The translations under genes were made by a program, and so were the position numbers. Shown here one piece after another: positions 55,970-64,000 of a stretch of DNA of 64,000 nucleotides. The DNA is taken from contig NZ_JACHXK010000002.1 of the NCBI RefSeq assembly GCF_014192105.1, positions 245,380 to 309,379 of the forward strand, written 5' to 3'. The notes under the pieces are model-generated. The model had not been told where the DNA came from. It saw only the letters and a list, made by a program, of their open reading frames with translations, and did no database searches. Source of the DNA: Paenibacillus phyllosphaerae. Its GTDB lineage: Bacteria; Bacillota; Bacilli; Paenibacillales; Paenibacillaceae. How positions within the stretch are numbered: position 1 is the first letter of the stretch; each line of letters begins with the position of its first letter.

Positions 55970-56121
55970 TGTATAATCGAAAGTTTACCGACACGAAGAA
56001 TAACCACCGGCATCCACGGCATGCGTCCGGGGCCGTTACCGCGGCTTGCAGCCGTATAGACATGAAAGGCGCGCGCAGCGTGGGCATGGACGAGTTCGTT
56101 CGTGCTCTGCCGTGCGGTTAA
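55969..56121 (+). pseudogene. murF: Remnant of murF (C-terminal tail joined to murF start region)
   Basis: A 50-codon frame starts with GTG at 55969, overlaps the murE stop by one base (TAGTG), and has a perfect AAGGAG nine bases upstream inside murE. Codons 32-47 read MKGARSVGMDEFVRAL, close to the C-terminal tail of MurF (E. coli: VKGSRSAAMEEVVRAL). Codons 1-31 match nothing I know. MurF usually lies between murE and mraY in Paenibacillus-type clusters, so this looks like an internal deletion that removed nearly the whole ligase. A working murF must then exist elsewhere. Confidence 0.65.
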
Positions 56122-56136
56122 GAGGTGGGTAACGTT

Positions 56137-57093
56137 ATGGACATCAAGGTCATTTTATTGTCGATCGGCGCCTCCTTCCTGCTTGCGGTTTTGCTTGGAC
56201 CTTTGTTCATTCCGCTGCTTAGACGGTTGAAATTCGGCCAGCATATCCGAACCGAAGGGCCGCAAAGCCATTTGAAGAAGAAGGGCACCCCAACCATGGG
56301 CGGCATTATCATTATGCTGGCCGTTCTGCTGGCGTTCCTGAAGTTCTCGGATAAGACCGCTGAATTCTGGGTGCTGCTCATTTCATCGCTCGGTTTTGGA
56401 CTTGTTGGTTTCTTGGATGATTATATTAAAATCGTATTTAAGCGTTCGCTCGGATTGACGGCCAAGCAGAAGCTGATCGGCCAATTCATCATTGCCATCG
56501 TCGTCTGCGTGCTGCTCTACCAGATGGACCATAGCACGGCGATCTCGATTCCGGGCACGACGGCTTCGCTGGAGCTCAGCTGGTTCTACTACGTGCTTGT
56601 CGTCATCATGTTGTTCGGCACGACGAACGCGGTCAACTTCACCGATGGCGTGGACGGCCTGCTCGCGGGTACGGGCGCCGTTGCTTTCGGAGCCTTCACG
56701 CTGCTTGCCATGCATGCGAGCGAGCATGAATCCGCGGTATTCTCCGCTGCCATGATCGGCGGCCTGCTCGGCTTCCTCGTTTTTAACGCCCATCCGGCGA
56801 AAGTATTCATGGGCGATACCGGCTCGCTTGGCATCGGCGGGGGAATGGCGGCCGTGGCGATTCTGACCAAGACGGAGCTCTTGCTCGTGATCATTGGCGG
56901 CGTATTCGTGCTCGAGATGCTCTCCGTTATTTTGCAGGTCGGCTCCTTCAAGCTAAGAGGGAAGCGGATCTTCAAGATGAGCCCGATCCATCATCACTTC
57001 GAACTATCGGGCTGGACGGAATGGCGCGTCGTGGCAACGTTCTGGGCCGTTGGCATCGTATTTGCGGCAATAGGCGTTATTCTCGGCCGATAA
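56137..57093 (+). CDS. mraY: Phospho-N-acetylmuramoyl-pentapeptide transferase MraY
   Basis: Makes lipid I by linking UDP-MurNAc-pentapeptide to undecaprenyl phosphate on the inner membrane face. The 318-residue protein has ten hydrophobic helices. Motifs: [20 protein letters not shown] (catalytic aspartates), [25 protein letters not shown] and the histidine cluster [15 protein letters not shown] at 56137 is eight bases after AGAGGTGG; the GTG at 56125 lies within that site. Confidence 0.96.
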   Translation: MDIKVILLSIGASFLLAVLLGPLFIPLLRRLKFGQHIRTEGPQSHLKKKGTPTMGGIIIMLAVLLAFLKFSDKTAEFWVLLISSLGFGLVGFLDDYIKIVFKRSLGLTAKQKLIGQFIIAIVVCVLLYQMDHSTAISIPGTTASLELSWFYYVLVVIMLFGTTNAVNFTDGVDGLLAGTGAVAFGAFTLLAMHASEHESAVFSAAMIGGLLGFLVFNAHPAKVFMGDTGSLGIGGGMAAVAILTKTELLLVIIGGVFVLEMLSVILQVGSFKLRGKRIFKMSPIHHHFELSGWTEWRVVATFWAVGIVFAAIGVILGR

Positions 57094-57261
57094 TGGCCGG
57101 ATAAAGGTGTTTAATAGAGAGGCAGTGCGGGTTAATATATAGAGGCTATTTTTTAGGAAGCCTCTTGACTCGCGGCCTCTTAAGTTTTGTATGAGTATTC
57201 TATGCGGCTGCTAACGGGAGGGCCGCAATCACAAATAAGCAGTCATGGAGGTAGTAGCAGC

Positions 57262-58698
57262 ATGGAGCATCCATCAGCATACAAAGGCCGGCAGGTCGTC
57301 GTCCTAGGCCTGGCCAAAAGCGGAGTAAGCGTCGCAAAGCTGTTCCATAAGCTTGGCGCTAACGTAACGGTGAACGATCAGAAGGAACGCCATTTGAGCC
57401 CCGAAGCGGACGAGCTGGACGCTTTGGGTGTTTCTGTTATATGCGGAGGTCATCCGGACGATCTCATTACGAAGGATACGGCGCTCGTCGTCAAGAATCC
57501 GGGTATTCCCTATAAGGCTAAGCCGGTTCAGCAGGCGCTTGCGCTCGGATTGGACGTCGTGACGGAGGTAGAAGTCGCATACCGCCTCGCGGTTGCGCAG
57601 ATGATCGGCATCACGGGGTCCAACGGCAAGACGACAACGACGACATGGATCGGCGACATGCTCGAAGCGGCTGAGTTGAACGCGATCGTTGCGGGCAACA
57701 TCGGCACGCCGCTGTGCGATGTGGCGCAGACCGCCCGTCCGGACGATTGGATCGTCGCAGAGCTCAGCTCCTTCCAGCTGAAGGGGACGCAGTCGTTCCG
57801 TCCGCATGTGTCGGTGCTGCTGAACCTTGCGGAGACGCATCTCGATTATCATGGCGATATGGACGACTATGTGGCTTCCAAGGCCAAACTGTTCGCCAAT
57901 CAGACGTTCAAAGATACCGCTGTGCTGAATGCGGACGATCCGATATGCCGCAAGCTGATGGAATCTGGCACGATTCAAGCCTCTATTCTGCCGTTCTCGA
58001 TTTCGCAAGAGCTTCCTTACGGCGTGTTCATTCAGCCGCCTTATCCCGCAGAACTGTCAGATCCGGCAGGCGAACAGGAACGCGTCATTCAATATGTGTC
58101 CCGTGATGGAGAAGTGCATGAAGTACTGCCGGTTGCGGAGCTTGGCATTCCTGGCAGACATAATGCTGCCAATGCGGCAGCCGCTGTTGCGGCATGCATC
58201 GCGGCGGGAGCCGAGATCGATCTGCTGGCGGCGCCGCTTAGAAGCTTCCGCGGCGTTGAACATCGGCTGGAGTTCGTGTGCGAGCGCGGCGGGGTCAAGT
58301 ACTACAACAACTCCAAGGCGACGAATGCTACGGCAACGGTCATCTCGCTTCATTCTTTCCCGGGAAATATTGTTCTGATCGCTGGCGGCCTTGATCGCGG
58401 ATCCGACTATATGGAACTGCTGCCGCATCTCAAAGATAAAGTGAAGGCCATCGTCACGTTAGGGCAGACAAGGGAGAAGCTCGCTCACGTTGCGGAGCTT
58501 GCGGGTTTAACGAAGATCAAAACCGTCGAACCTGTGGAGGACGCCGAAGCGACCTTGCAGCAGGCTGTCCGTGAGGCTGCAGCTCTGGCTGAGCCCGGGG
58601 ATATCGTACTTCTCTCCCCGGCATGCGCGAGCTGGGACATGTTTGCATCTTACGAGCAGCGGGGGAGCATTTTTAAGCAATCGGCGCATACCTTGTAA
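57262..58698 (+). CDS. murD: UDP-MurNAc-L-alanine:D-glutamate ligase MurD
   Basis: Cytoplasmic ATP-dependent ligase adding D-glutamate. The protein (478 residues) has an N-terminal Rossmann-like VVLGLAKSGVSVAKL (about 14-28), P-loop GITGSNGKTTTTTW near residue 115, HLDYHGDMDDYVASK, and GVEHRLEFVCERGGVKYYNN before the C-terminal domain. The ATG at 57262 is ten bases after GGAGG. The 168-bp gap before it contains a GAGGCT/AGCCTC hairpin near 57142-57164 and a TTGACT at 57165-57170 without a convincing -10. Confidence 0.96.
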   Translation: MEHPSAYKGRQVVVLGLAKSGVSVAKLFHKLGANVTVNDQKERHLSPEADELDALGVSVICGGHPDDLITKDTALVVKNPGIPYKAKPVQQALALGLDVVTEVEVAYRLAVAQMIGITGSNGKTTTTTWIGDMLEAAELNAIVAGNIGTPLCDVAQTARPDDWIVAELSSFQLKGTQSFRPHVSVLLNLAETHLDYHGDMDDYVASKAKLFANQTFKDTAVLNADDPICRKLMESGTIQASILPFSISQELPYGVFIQPPYPAELSDPAGEQERVIQYVSRDGEVHEVLPVAELGIPGRHNAANAAAAVAACIAAGAEIDLLAAPLRSFRGVEHRLEFVCERGGVKYYNNSKATNATATVISLHSFPGNIVLIAGGLDRGSDYMELLPHLKDKVKAIVTLGQTREKLAHVAELAGLTKIKTVEPVEDAEATLQQAVREAAALAEPGDIVLLSPACASWDMFASYEQRGSIFKQSAHTL

Positions 58699-58721
58699 GT
58701 AGGGGGCTTGTCCCTACTTAC
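58695..58721 (+). repeat. Perfect hairpin between murD and spoVE
   Basis: GTAAGTAGGG (58695-58704) and CCCTACTTAC (58712-58721) pair over ten bases with a seven-base loop; the left arm contains the murD stop. No T run follows. It may protect or attenuate the transcript before spoVE. Confidence 0.6.
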
Positions 58722-58742
58722 GCATGCAGAGGTGTTTGCGCT

Positions 58743-59840
58743 ATGGCAAAAGCCAGGTCCGCACCGGACGTCTGGATGATCGTCTCCATCTTCCTCATTC
58801 TCGCCATCGGACTTATTATGGTCTACAGTGCCAGCGCGGTGCTTGCCTTCCATGAGTTCGGCGACAGGTTCTACTTTGTCAAACGGCAGTCGCTGTTCGC
58901 CTTGTTGGGCATCGGGGCGATGTTCGTCACGATGAATGCCGACTACTGGATGTGGAAGAAGTATTCCAAGGCAGGGCTCATCTTGTGTTTCGTCCTGCTC
59001 ATCATCGTCTTGATCCCGGGAGTTGGCGTCGTGCGCGGCGGTGCGCGGAGCTGGCTGGGCATCAGCTCGTTCGGCATCCAGCCCTCGGAGTTCATGAAGC
59101 TTGCGATGGTGTTGTTCATGGCGAAGCTATTATCCGACAGGCAGCAGATGGTGACGCATTTCACGAAAGGCCTGCTGCCGCCGCTCGGCATTCTGGGCTT
59201 GGCATTCGGATTGATCATGCTGCAGCCGGACTTGGGCTCCGCGGCGGTTATGATCGGCGCATCCTTGATCGTCATCTATACGTCAGGCGCGCGGATTGCC
59301 CATCTAGGGTCGCTCGCGATGATCGGCGTGCTTGGGCTCGTGGGTCTGATTCTCGCTGCCCCGTACCGGATGAAGCGGATTACGGGCTTCCTGGACCCAT
59401 GGTCGGACCCGCTTGGCACGGGCTATCAGATCATTCAGTCGTTGTACGCCATCGGACCAGGCGGGCTGGTTGGTCTGGGACTTGGAATGAGCCGGCAAAA
59501 GTACAGCTATTTGCCTGAGCCGCAGACGGATTTTATTTTCGCCATCGTGGCGGAAGAACTCGGTTTTATCGGTGGGACAGCGATTATTGCTCTGTTCGCG
59601 ATCCTCGTGTGGCGAGGCATGCGAACGGCGATGGCGGCTCCGGATACGTTCGGCAGTCTTCTCGCAGTCGGTATCGTAGGCATCGTGGCCGTTCAGGTGT
59701 TCATTAACATTGGCGTCGTCATCGGCATGATGCCGGTTACCGGTATTACGCTGCCGCTGGTCAGCTACGGCGGATCATCGCTTACCCTGCTGCTAACGGC
59801 GCTAGGTATTTTGCTCAACATATCCCGTTATTCGAGGTGA
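58743..59840 (+). CDS. spoVE: SEDS glycosyltransferase SpoVE (FtsW/RodA family)
   Basis: Peptidoglycan polymerase of the SEDS family, 365 residues, ten hydrophobic helices. SEDS hallmarks are LIMVYSASAV, GARSWLGISSFGIQPSEFMKL split around residue 100-120, the long loop with DPWSDPLGTGYQIIQSLYAI, and VSYGGSSL. Position between murD and murG matches B. subtilis SpoVE, which works with SpoVD in cortex synthesis. A role in vegetative division as the cluster's FtsW cannot be ruled out from sequence. It overlaps the ribosome binding site of murG. Confidence 0.93.
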   Translation: MAKARSAPDVWMIVSIFLILAIGLIMVYSASAVLAFHEFGDRFYFVKRQSLFALLGIGAMFVTMNADYWMWKKYSKAGLILCFVLLIIVLIPGVGVVRGGARSWLGISSFGIQPSEFMKLAMVLFMAKLLSDRQQMVTHFTKGLLPPLGILGLAFGLIMLQPDLGSAAVMIGASLIVIYTSGARIAHLGSLAMIGVLGLVGLILAAPYRMKRITGFLDPWSDPLGTGYQIIQSLYAIGPGGLVGLGLGMSRQKYSYLPEPQTDFIFAIVAEELGFIGGTAIIALFAILVWRGMRTAMAAPDTFGSLLAVGIVGIVAVQVFINIGVVIGMMPVTGITLPLVSYGGSSLTLLLTALGILLNISRYSR

Positions 59841-59845
59841 CGCGT

Positions 59846-60964
59846 ATGCGGATCGTACTGACCGGCGGTGGAACAGGCGGGCATATCTATCCTGCGCTTG
59901 CGATTGGCAGGCAGATGCAGGCGGAGGAGAAGGCTTGCGACATTCTCTATATCGGATCGCCCAAGGGGCTGGAAGCGAGAATCGTGCCTGAGAAGGGGAT
60001 CAAGTTCGAGCCGGTCGAAATAACGGGATTTCGCCGCAAATTGTCCGTCGATAATATCCGGACGATCATGAAGTTTCTTAAAGGCGTTAAACGTGCCAAG
60101 CGGCTGCTTCGCTCATTTAAGCCTGATGTCGTCGTAGGGACAGGCGGATACGTGTGCGGCCCTGTCGTCTACGCGGCAGCAAAGCTGGGCATTCCGACGC
60201 TCATCCATGAGCAGAATGCAGAACCGGGTTTAACGAACAAATTTCTATCCCGATATACCGATACGGTTGCAGTCAGTTTTAAGGAATCGATTCCGCAGTT
60301 CGGCAAGGCCAAACATGTCTTAATGACCGGCAATCCTTGCGCGACGAACGTCGTGCAGGCGAACCGGGATCGCGGCTTTGCCTCGCTCGGCCTCCCAAAG
60401 GGCAGCAAGATCGTGCTCATGTTCGGGGGGAGCCGGGGAGCCAAAGCCATCAATGACGCAATGGTGGACATGGCACCGCTGGTGAAGCGGCTGCCTGGCG
60501 TCCACTTTGTGTTTGTTACGGGAGAAAGCTACTATGACAGCACCGAATCTCGCATCAAGAAGGCTTTGAAGAAATCCTCCCATGCGATTCATGTGCTGCC
60601 ATATTTGCATAATATGCCGGAAGTTCTAGCTGCCTCCACCATTGCCGTCTGCCGATCGGGGGCTTCCTCGCTGGCTGAGCTTACTGCGCTGGGGATTCCA
60701 TCGATTCTTATTCCGTCGCCTAATGTGACGAATAACCATCAGGAGGCCAATGCATTAAGTCTCGTAGAGGCAGGGGCGGCAGAGATGCTGCTGGAGCGGG
60801 ACTTAAGCGGAGTTACGCTTTTCGAGCGCATCGAACGGCTGATCAAGGACGAGGAACGGATCTCCCGGATGGGGGCTGCCGCGCTCGACTTAGGGCTGCC
60901 CCGTTCTGCTGAAGTGATCGTCAGCGAGCTGCGCAGATTGGCCCGCAAGCCATCGAAGGGATAG
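59846..60964 (+). CDS. murG: Lipid II synthase MurG
   Basis: Adds GlcNAc to lipid I at the inner membrane face. The 372-residue GT-B protein has the N-terminal LTGGGTGGHIYPALAIG (about 5-21), the middle GGSRGAKAIN and the C-terminal RSGASSLAELTALGIPSILI with the UDP-GlcNAc site, plus NHQEANAL. ATG at 59846 is five bases after GAGGTGA, which contains the spoVE stop; the GTG at 59837 lies in that site. Confidence 0.97.
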   Translation: MRIVLTGGGTGGHIYPALAIGRQMQAEEKACDILYIGSPKGLEARIVPEKGIKFEPVEITGFRRKLSVDNIRTIMKFLKGVKRAKRLLRSFKPDVVVGTGGYVCGPVVYAAAKLGIPTLIHEQNAEPGLTNKFLSRYTDTVAVSFKESIPQFGKAKHVLMTGNPCATNVVQANRDRGFASLGLPKGSKIVLMFGGSRGAKAINDAMVDMAPLVKRLPGVHFVFVTGESYYDSTESRIKKALKKSSHAIHVLPYLHNMPEVLAASTIAVCRSGASSLAELTALGIPSILIPSPNVTNNHQEANALSLVEAGAAEMLLERDLSGVTLFERIERLIKDEERISRMGAAALDLGLPRSAEVIVSELRRLARKPSKG

Positions 60965-60971
60965 GCGATTG

Positions 60972-60987
60972 TCACACACCTGTGTGA
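60972..60987. promoter_or_regulatory. Perfect palindrome in the murG-murB gap (possible operator)
   Basis: TCACACACCTGTGTGA is a perfect 16-bp palindrome just after the murG stop. Its size and symmetry suit a dimeric DNA-binding protein. The gap of 174 bp before murB otherwise has only a possible promoter and the murB ribosome binding site. Confidence 0.4.
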
Positions 60988-61001
60988 GAGGGCATAGTAT
61001 A
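60974..61001 (+). promoter_or_regulatory. Candidate sigma-K-like promoter before murB
   Basis: CATAGTATA (60993-61001) fits the sigma-K -10 form CATANNNTA, and an AC at 60974-60975 lies 17 bases upstream as the minimal -35. The palindrome would overlap this -35. The consensus is short, so chance agreement is possible. Confidence 0.3.
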
Positions 61002-61138
61002 CACCATAATCGTGACCGTCACCCGGCGGGTTCGCACAAGTGCTCACCAATCACTTGGGCAGCACGCGGTCCTAAGGATTGGGTTGATGCGTTCGCGGGA
61101 GTTCTCCACAATCGCTGCAGCAGAAGGAGGTACGACAG

Positions 61139-62044
61139 ATGGAGCAATTCATAGCGGAACTGAGAGAGACGGAAGCTGGAGAGGTTTGCTATAACCAGCC
61201 GCTAGCGGGTTACACAACCTGGAAAATCGGGGGACCGGCGGATATTCTCATCGTTCCGAGCAGCCAAGATCAGCTGGTGAACGTCGTCAAGCTGCTTCGC
61301 AAGCACAATATGACTTGGACCAACCTGGGTCGAGGCTCCAACATGCTCGTCAGCGACAAAGGGATCCGCGGCGTAGTTATCCAACCGGGCAAAGCGTTCG
61401 ATTATGCTAAGTTTAATGGGACCACGGTACATGCAGGCGCGGCGCATTCCTTCATTAAATTGTCGGTATTGGCGACGAAAGAAGGGCTCTCCGGACTGGA
61501 ATTTGCAGGGGGCATTCCAGGGTCGGTCGGCGGTGCCGTCTACATGAACGCAGGCGCCCACGGGTCGGATGTGTCTCGTATATTCAAATCTGCTGAAGTT
61601 GTGCTCGAAACAGGGGAATTGGTTGAATTACAAGCGGAAGACATGGTTTTTACGTATCGACATTCCGTACTTCAAGAACGTCCGGGCATTGTAGTCTCGG
61701 CCACGTTCGAGTTGACGCCGGGAAACCGAGAAGAGATCATCGCACGACATGCTTCCTATAAGGATCGCAGGCGCACCACGCAGCCGCTGCAGTTGCCATG
61801 CGCGGGCAGCGTATTCCGTAACCCGCCGAATGATTATGCAGCGAGACTGATCCAGGAAGCAGGACTGAAGGGATATCGGATCGGCGGCGCCGAAGTATCG
61901 ACGCAGCACGCCAATTTTATCGTCAATGTCGGGCAGGCGACGGCGAATGACGTTCTCACCCTCATGAAGGAAATTCAGAGCACCGTCCAAGAGCGTTATG
62001 GCGTTGAGTTGGTGCCGGAAGTATTGGTGGTGGGTGAGCGGTAA
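61139..62044 (+). CDS. murB: UDP-N-acetylenolpyruvoylglucosamine reductase MurB
   Basis: FAD enzyme that reduces enolpyruvyl-UDP-GlcNAc to UDP-MurNAc. The 301-residue protein is the short (type II) form as in Bacillus. Motifs: TTWKIGGPADILI, NLGRGSNMLVSDKGIRG for FAD, IPGSVGGAVYMNAGAHG, and CAGSVFRNP with the proton-donor serine; the C-terminal QHANFIVN is present. AAGGAGG eight bases upstream of ATG 61139. Confidence 0.97.
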   Translation: MEQFIAELRETEAGEVCYNQPLAGYTTWKIGGPADILIVPSSQDQLVNVVKLLRKHNMTWTNLGRGSNMLVSDKGIRGVVIQPGKAFDYAKFNGTTVHAGAAHSFIKLSVLATKEGLSGLEFAGGIPGSVGGAVYMNAGAHGSDVSRIFKSAEVVLETGELVELQAEDMVFTYRHSVLQERPGIVVSATFELTPGNREEIIARHASYKDRRRTTQPLQLPCAGSVFRNPPNDYAARLIQEAGLKGYRIGGAEVSTQHANFIVNVGQATANDVLTLMKEIQSTVQERYGVELVPEVLVVGER

Positions 62045-62059
62045 CTCGGAGGTGATAAA

Positions 62060-63340
62060 TTGGACAAATTGGTGATTGAAGGCGGGAAACCTCTCTCAGG
62101 ATCCATTGTTATCCAAGGGGCGAAGAATGCCGCATTGCCGATTTTGGCTGCCAGCATGCTGGTGGAAGGGAATGTGACGCTGGATCAGGTACCGAACTTG
62201 CTTGATATCGAGGTCATGCTCAATATTTTGCGTGATCTGGGATGTAAGGCAGAGCATAAGAATCAGACGGTATGGCTGGATACGACCGGCGTGCAATCCT
62301 CGCATATTCCGGAATCGCTGATGCGGCAAATGCGTTCCTCGATTTTTCTAATGGGGCCGCTGCTTGCACGATTCGGTGAAGTGACGATCTATCAGCCTGG
62401 CGGCTGCGCGATCGGTGAAAGAAAGATTGATTTGCATCTGCGCGGATTGATGTCGCTTGGCGCGCAGATAGAAGAGGAAGGCAGCCGCGTCGTATGTTAT
62501 GCGAAGAAGCTGCGGGGAGCGGAGATTCACCTAGATTTCCCGAGTGTCGGAGCGACGGAGAACATTATGATGGCCGCTGTGTTGGCCGATGGCTTAACGA
62601 CGATCAGCAATGCGGCGCGTGAGCCTGAGATTCAAGACCTTCAGAACTTCCTTAATGCCATGGGCGCCAAGATTATTGGGGCGGGGACCGATACGATTAC
62701 GATCGAAGGGGTAGAAAAACTTACGCCTTGCAGGTATCCGGTCATCCCGGACCGAATTGTAACAGGAACCATCATGGTAGCCGCCGCGGCGACAAGAGGT
62801 TCGGTGACGATGCATAATACATGTCCGTCCCATCTGACTTCGCTCATCCATGTGCTCAGGCGGGCAGGTGTTCAAATTACGGTCGACGGTGATATAATTA
62901 AAGTCGGCAGCGCCAATCGTCCCAAATCGATAGACCGGATCGTAACTTCGCCTTACCCTGCTTTCCCGACCGATCTGCAGTCGCAGGTCATGGTGCTTCT
63001 CGCGCTGGCTGACGGCGTTAGCATCATGAAGGAAACGATCTTCGAAGGCCGTTTCAAGCATGTGGATGAACTTTGCCGCATGGGTGCTGACATTCGTGTC
63101 GATCTGAACTCGGCGTTCATCCGCGGCGTACCGCGCTTGTATGGGGCAACCGTTGAGGCAACCGATCTTCGTGCGGGAGCAGCCTTGGTTATTGCCGGGT
63201 TGGCTGCGCAAGGCAAGACGGTCGTGGAGCAGATCCATCATATCGACCGGGGCTACGATCGAATCGAGACCATGCTAGAACACCTGGGGGCCAGAATCAA
63301 GAGGGTTTCTTCCCCGGTGAACAATCTAATTCAGCCTTAG
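62060..63340 (+). CDS. murA: UDP-GlcNAc 1-carboxyvinyltransferase MurA
   Basis: First committed step of peptidoglycan synthesis, transferring enolpyruvate from PEP. The 426-residue protein starts MDKLVIEGGKPLSGSIVIQG with the catalytic lysine in GAKNAALPIL. The PEP-reactive cysteine, target of fosfomycin, is in QPGGCAIGERKIDLHL near residue 117. The TTG at 62060 follows CGGAGGTGA. Position between murB and divIB differs from B. subtilis, where murAA is elsewhere; it makes the first two committed enzymes neighbours in reverse order. Confidence 0.96.
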   Translation: MDKLVIEGGKPLSGSIVIQGAKNAALPILAASMLVEGNVTLDQVPNLLDIEVMLNILRDLGCKAEHKNQTVWLDTTGVQSSHIPESLMRQMRSSIFLMGPLLARFGEVTIYQPGGCAIGERKIDLHLRGLMSLGAQIEEEGSRVVCYAKKLRGAEIHLDFPSVGATENIMMAAVLADGLTTISNAAREPEIQDLQNFLNAMGAKIIGAGTDTITIEGVEKLTPCRYPVIPDRIVTGTIMVAAAATRGSVTMHNTCPSHLTSLIHVLRRAGVQITVDGDIIKVGSANRPKSIDRIVTSPYPAFPTDLQSQVMVLLALADGVSIMKETIFEGRFKHVDELCRMGADIRVDLNSAFIRGVPRLYGATVEATDLRAGAALVIAGLAAQGKTVVEQIHHIDRGYDRIETMLEHLGARIKRVSSPVNNLIQP

Positions 63341-63464
63341 AATCGTCATATAGATTGAAGACCGCTTACGGCAATGGCTAGCCGCTTGCACCGTTTCCAT
63401 GGAGAGGAAGATCGGTGTTCGTGCTACCACGCCGTTTGCGTTTGTACGAAATGAGGACAAGCCG

Positions 63465-64000
63465 ATGCAAGATAACAAGATTCCCGTCTTACGGGAGCCC
63501 GTCCGCAAGCGCAAAGGCGGGAAGAAACTGATTACCGTTCTTGTGCTCCTTTTTATAGTTATATTAAGCGTGTTGTTCTTTAATTCCTCCATCAGCAAGA
63601 TCTCCGCAATAACGGTCGAGGGGGAGCGGTTCAATACGGCTCAAGCATTGATCCTAACGGCGGGCATTGCACAAGGCGATACCTTTTTCGGCACGACCGA
63701 GAAGGTCGTTGAGGAGCGGCTGAAGAAGCTTCCGACGGTAGAGTCGGCAGTGGTAACCAAATCGTTTCCCGGCAAAGTGAACATTGTCGTCAAAGAATTC
63801 GCTCCGGTTGCTTATGAACTCTCGGCACAGGGCGAACTGACTGCGATCTTGTCGAATGGATCTAGTATTTCGGCAGGATCCGACAACGTCGTCGACAAAC
63901 CGATACTTTCCGGCTGGAAAAAGGATGATCCGATTAAGGCCAAACTGGGCATGGAGCTTGCCCAAATTCCGCCTGATTTGCTGACTGACTTCTCTGAGAT
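63465..64000 (+). CDS. divIB: Cell division protein DivIB/FtsQ, cut by the window end
   Basis: Bitopic divisome protein; 178 residues are visible and the frame is open at the window edge. It has a basic cytoplasmic N-terminus (1-20, VRKRKGGKK), a transmembrane helix (about 22-40, ITVLVLLFIVILSVLFF), and a POTRA domain (about 46-115) with ISAITVEGERFNTAQAL and VESAVVTKSFPGKVNIVVKE. ATG at 63465 lies eight bases after GAGG. It follows murA by 124 bp, with nothing else visible in that gap. Confidence 0.92.
   Translation, partial: MQDNKIPVLREPVRKRKGGKKLITVLVLLFIVILSVLFFNSSISKISAITVEGERFNTAQALILTAGIAQGDTFFGTTEKVVEERLKKLPTVESAVVTKSFPGKVNIVVKEFAPVAYELSAQGELTAILSNGSSISAGSDNVVDKPILSGWKKDDPIKAKLGMELAQIPPDLLTDFSE

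Noticed and set aside
60969-61154. 61-residue TTG frame in the murG-murB gap
   Set aside because: His/Arg/Trp-rich, starts within the palindrome, overlaps the murB start, and its spacing to a ribosome binding site is too short. The gap is better explained as regulatory.
1-64000. Mobile elements, prophage, CRISPR arrays, tRNA or rRNA genes
   Set aside because: No transposase, integrase, phage genes, spaced direct repeats, or tRNA/rRNA signatures were seen; gene order is conserved housekeeping throughout.

Overview
The window is an ordinary, gene-dense chromosomal stretch from a spore-forming, rod-shaped Firmicute. Gene order and protein style (conserved sporulation genes yqfC, yqfD, rsfA, ylaJ, spoVD, spoVE; bacillithiol synthase; DAP-type MurE with a DNPR motif; rnpB of the Bacillus type; a glycine T-box; many TTG/GTG starts with strong Shine-Dalgarno sequences) point to the Paenibacillus/Cohnella side of Bacillales. 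This is inference from gene order, not a database match. I saw no phage, insertion sequence, CRISPR array, rRNA or tRNA.

Layout. (1) 1-20.8 kb follows the Bacillus subtilis yqeZ-to-yqfO block: NfeD (partial), floA, an anchored low-complexity protein, yqfC-yqfD, phoH, pgpH, ybeY, dgkA, cdd, era, yqzL, recO, then a promoter plus glycine T-box driving glyQS and ppsR, then a YaiI/YqxD protein, dnaG, sigA, a membrane protein, trmK and a Nif3-like gene. It joins lipid and membrane upkeep, RNA maturation, glycyl-tRNA supply, DNA primase and the housekeeping sigma factor. (2) 20.8-32 kb is a looser mix: RNase P RNA, a convergent subtilisin-like protease with an unusual N-terminal region, ypuI, a DUF1540 mini-protein, a lytic transglycosylase, the nifZ-thiI pair, two divergent TerC paralogues and a LiaF-like membrane protein. 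(3) 30.3-36.5 kb resembles the B. subtilis yla region: typA, ylaH, a small protein, an LCP-family wall enzyme, a 104-residue orphan, ylaJ and a PIN-PhoH ATPase. (4) 36.7-48 kb holds a solitary binding-protein-like gene, a secreted coiled-coil protein, a MidA-type methyltransferase, a DUF2626 protein, rsfA, panE, a DUF3397 protein, bshC, ahcY, a frameshifted DUF4349 lipoprotein and a small sigma-like protein. (5) 48.1-64 kb is the division and cell-wall cluster: mraZ with a clear three-repeat operator, rsmH, ftsL, two PASTA-bearing penicillin-binding proteins (pbpB type and spoVD), murE, a murF remnant, mraY, murD, spoVE, murG, murB, murA and divIB (cut by the window end).

No new multi-gene system is evident. 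The most notable points are sequence-level: a 50-codon remnant between murE and mraY whose end matches the MurF C-terminus; a single-base frameshift in the DUF4349 lipoprotein; a textbook MraZ operator of three AAGTGG units spaced exactly 10 bp; a hairpin that buries the ribosome binding site of the DUF1540 gene; a perfect 16-bp palindrome next to a sigma-K-like -10 before murB; and a methyltransferase whose only good ribosome binding site precedes a CTG codon.
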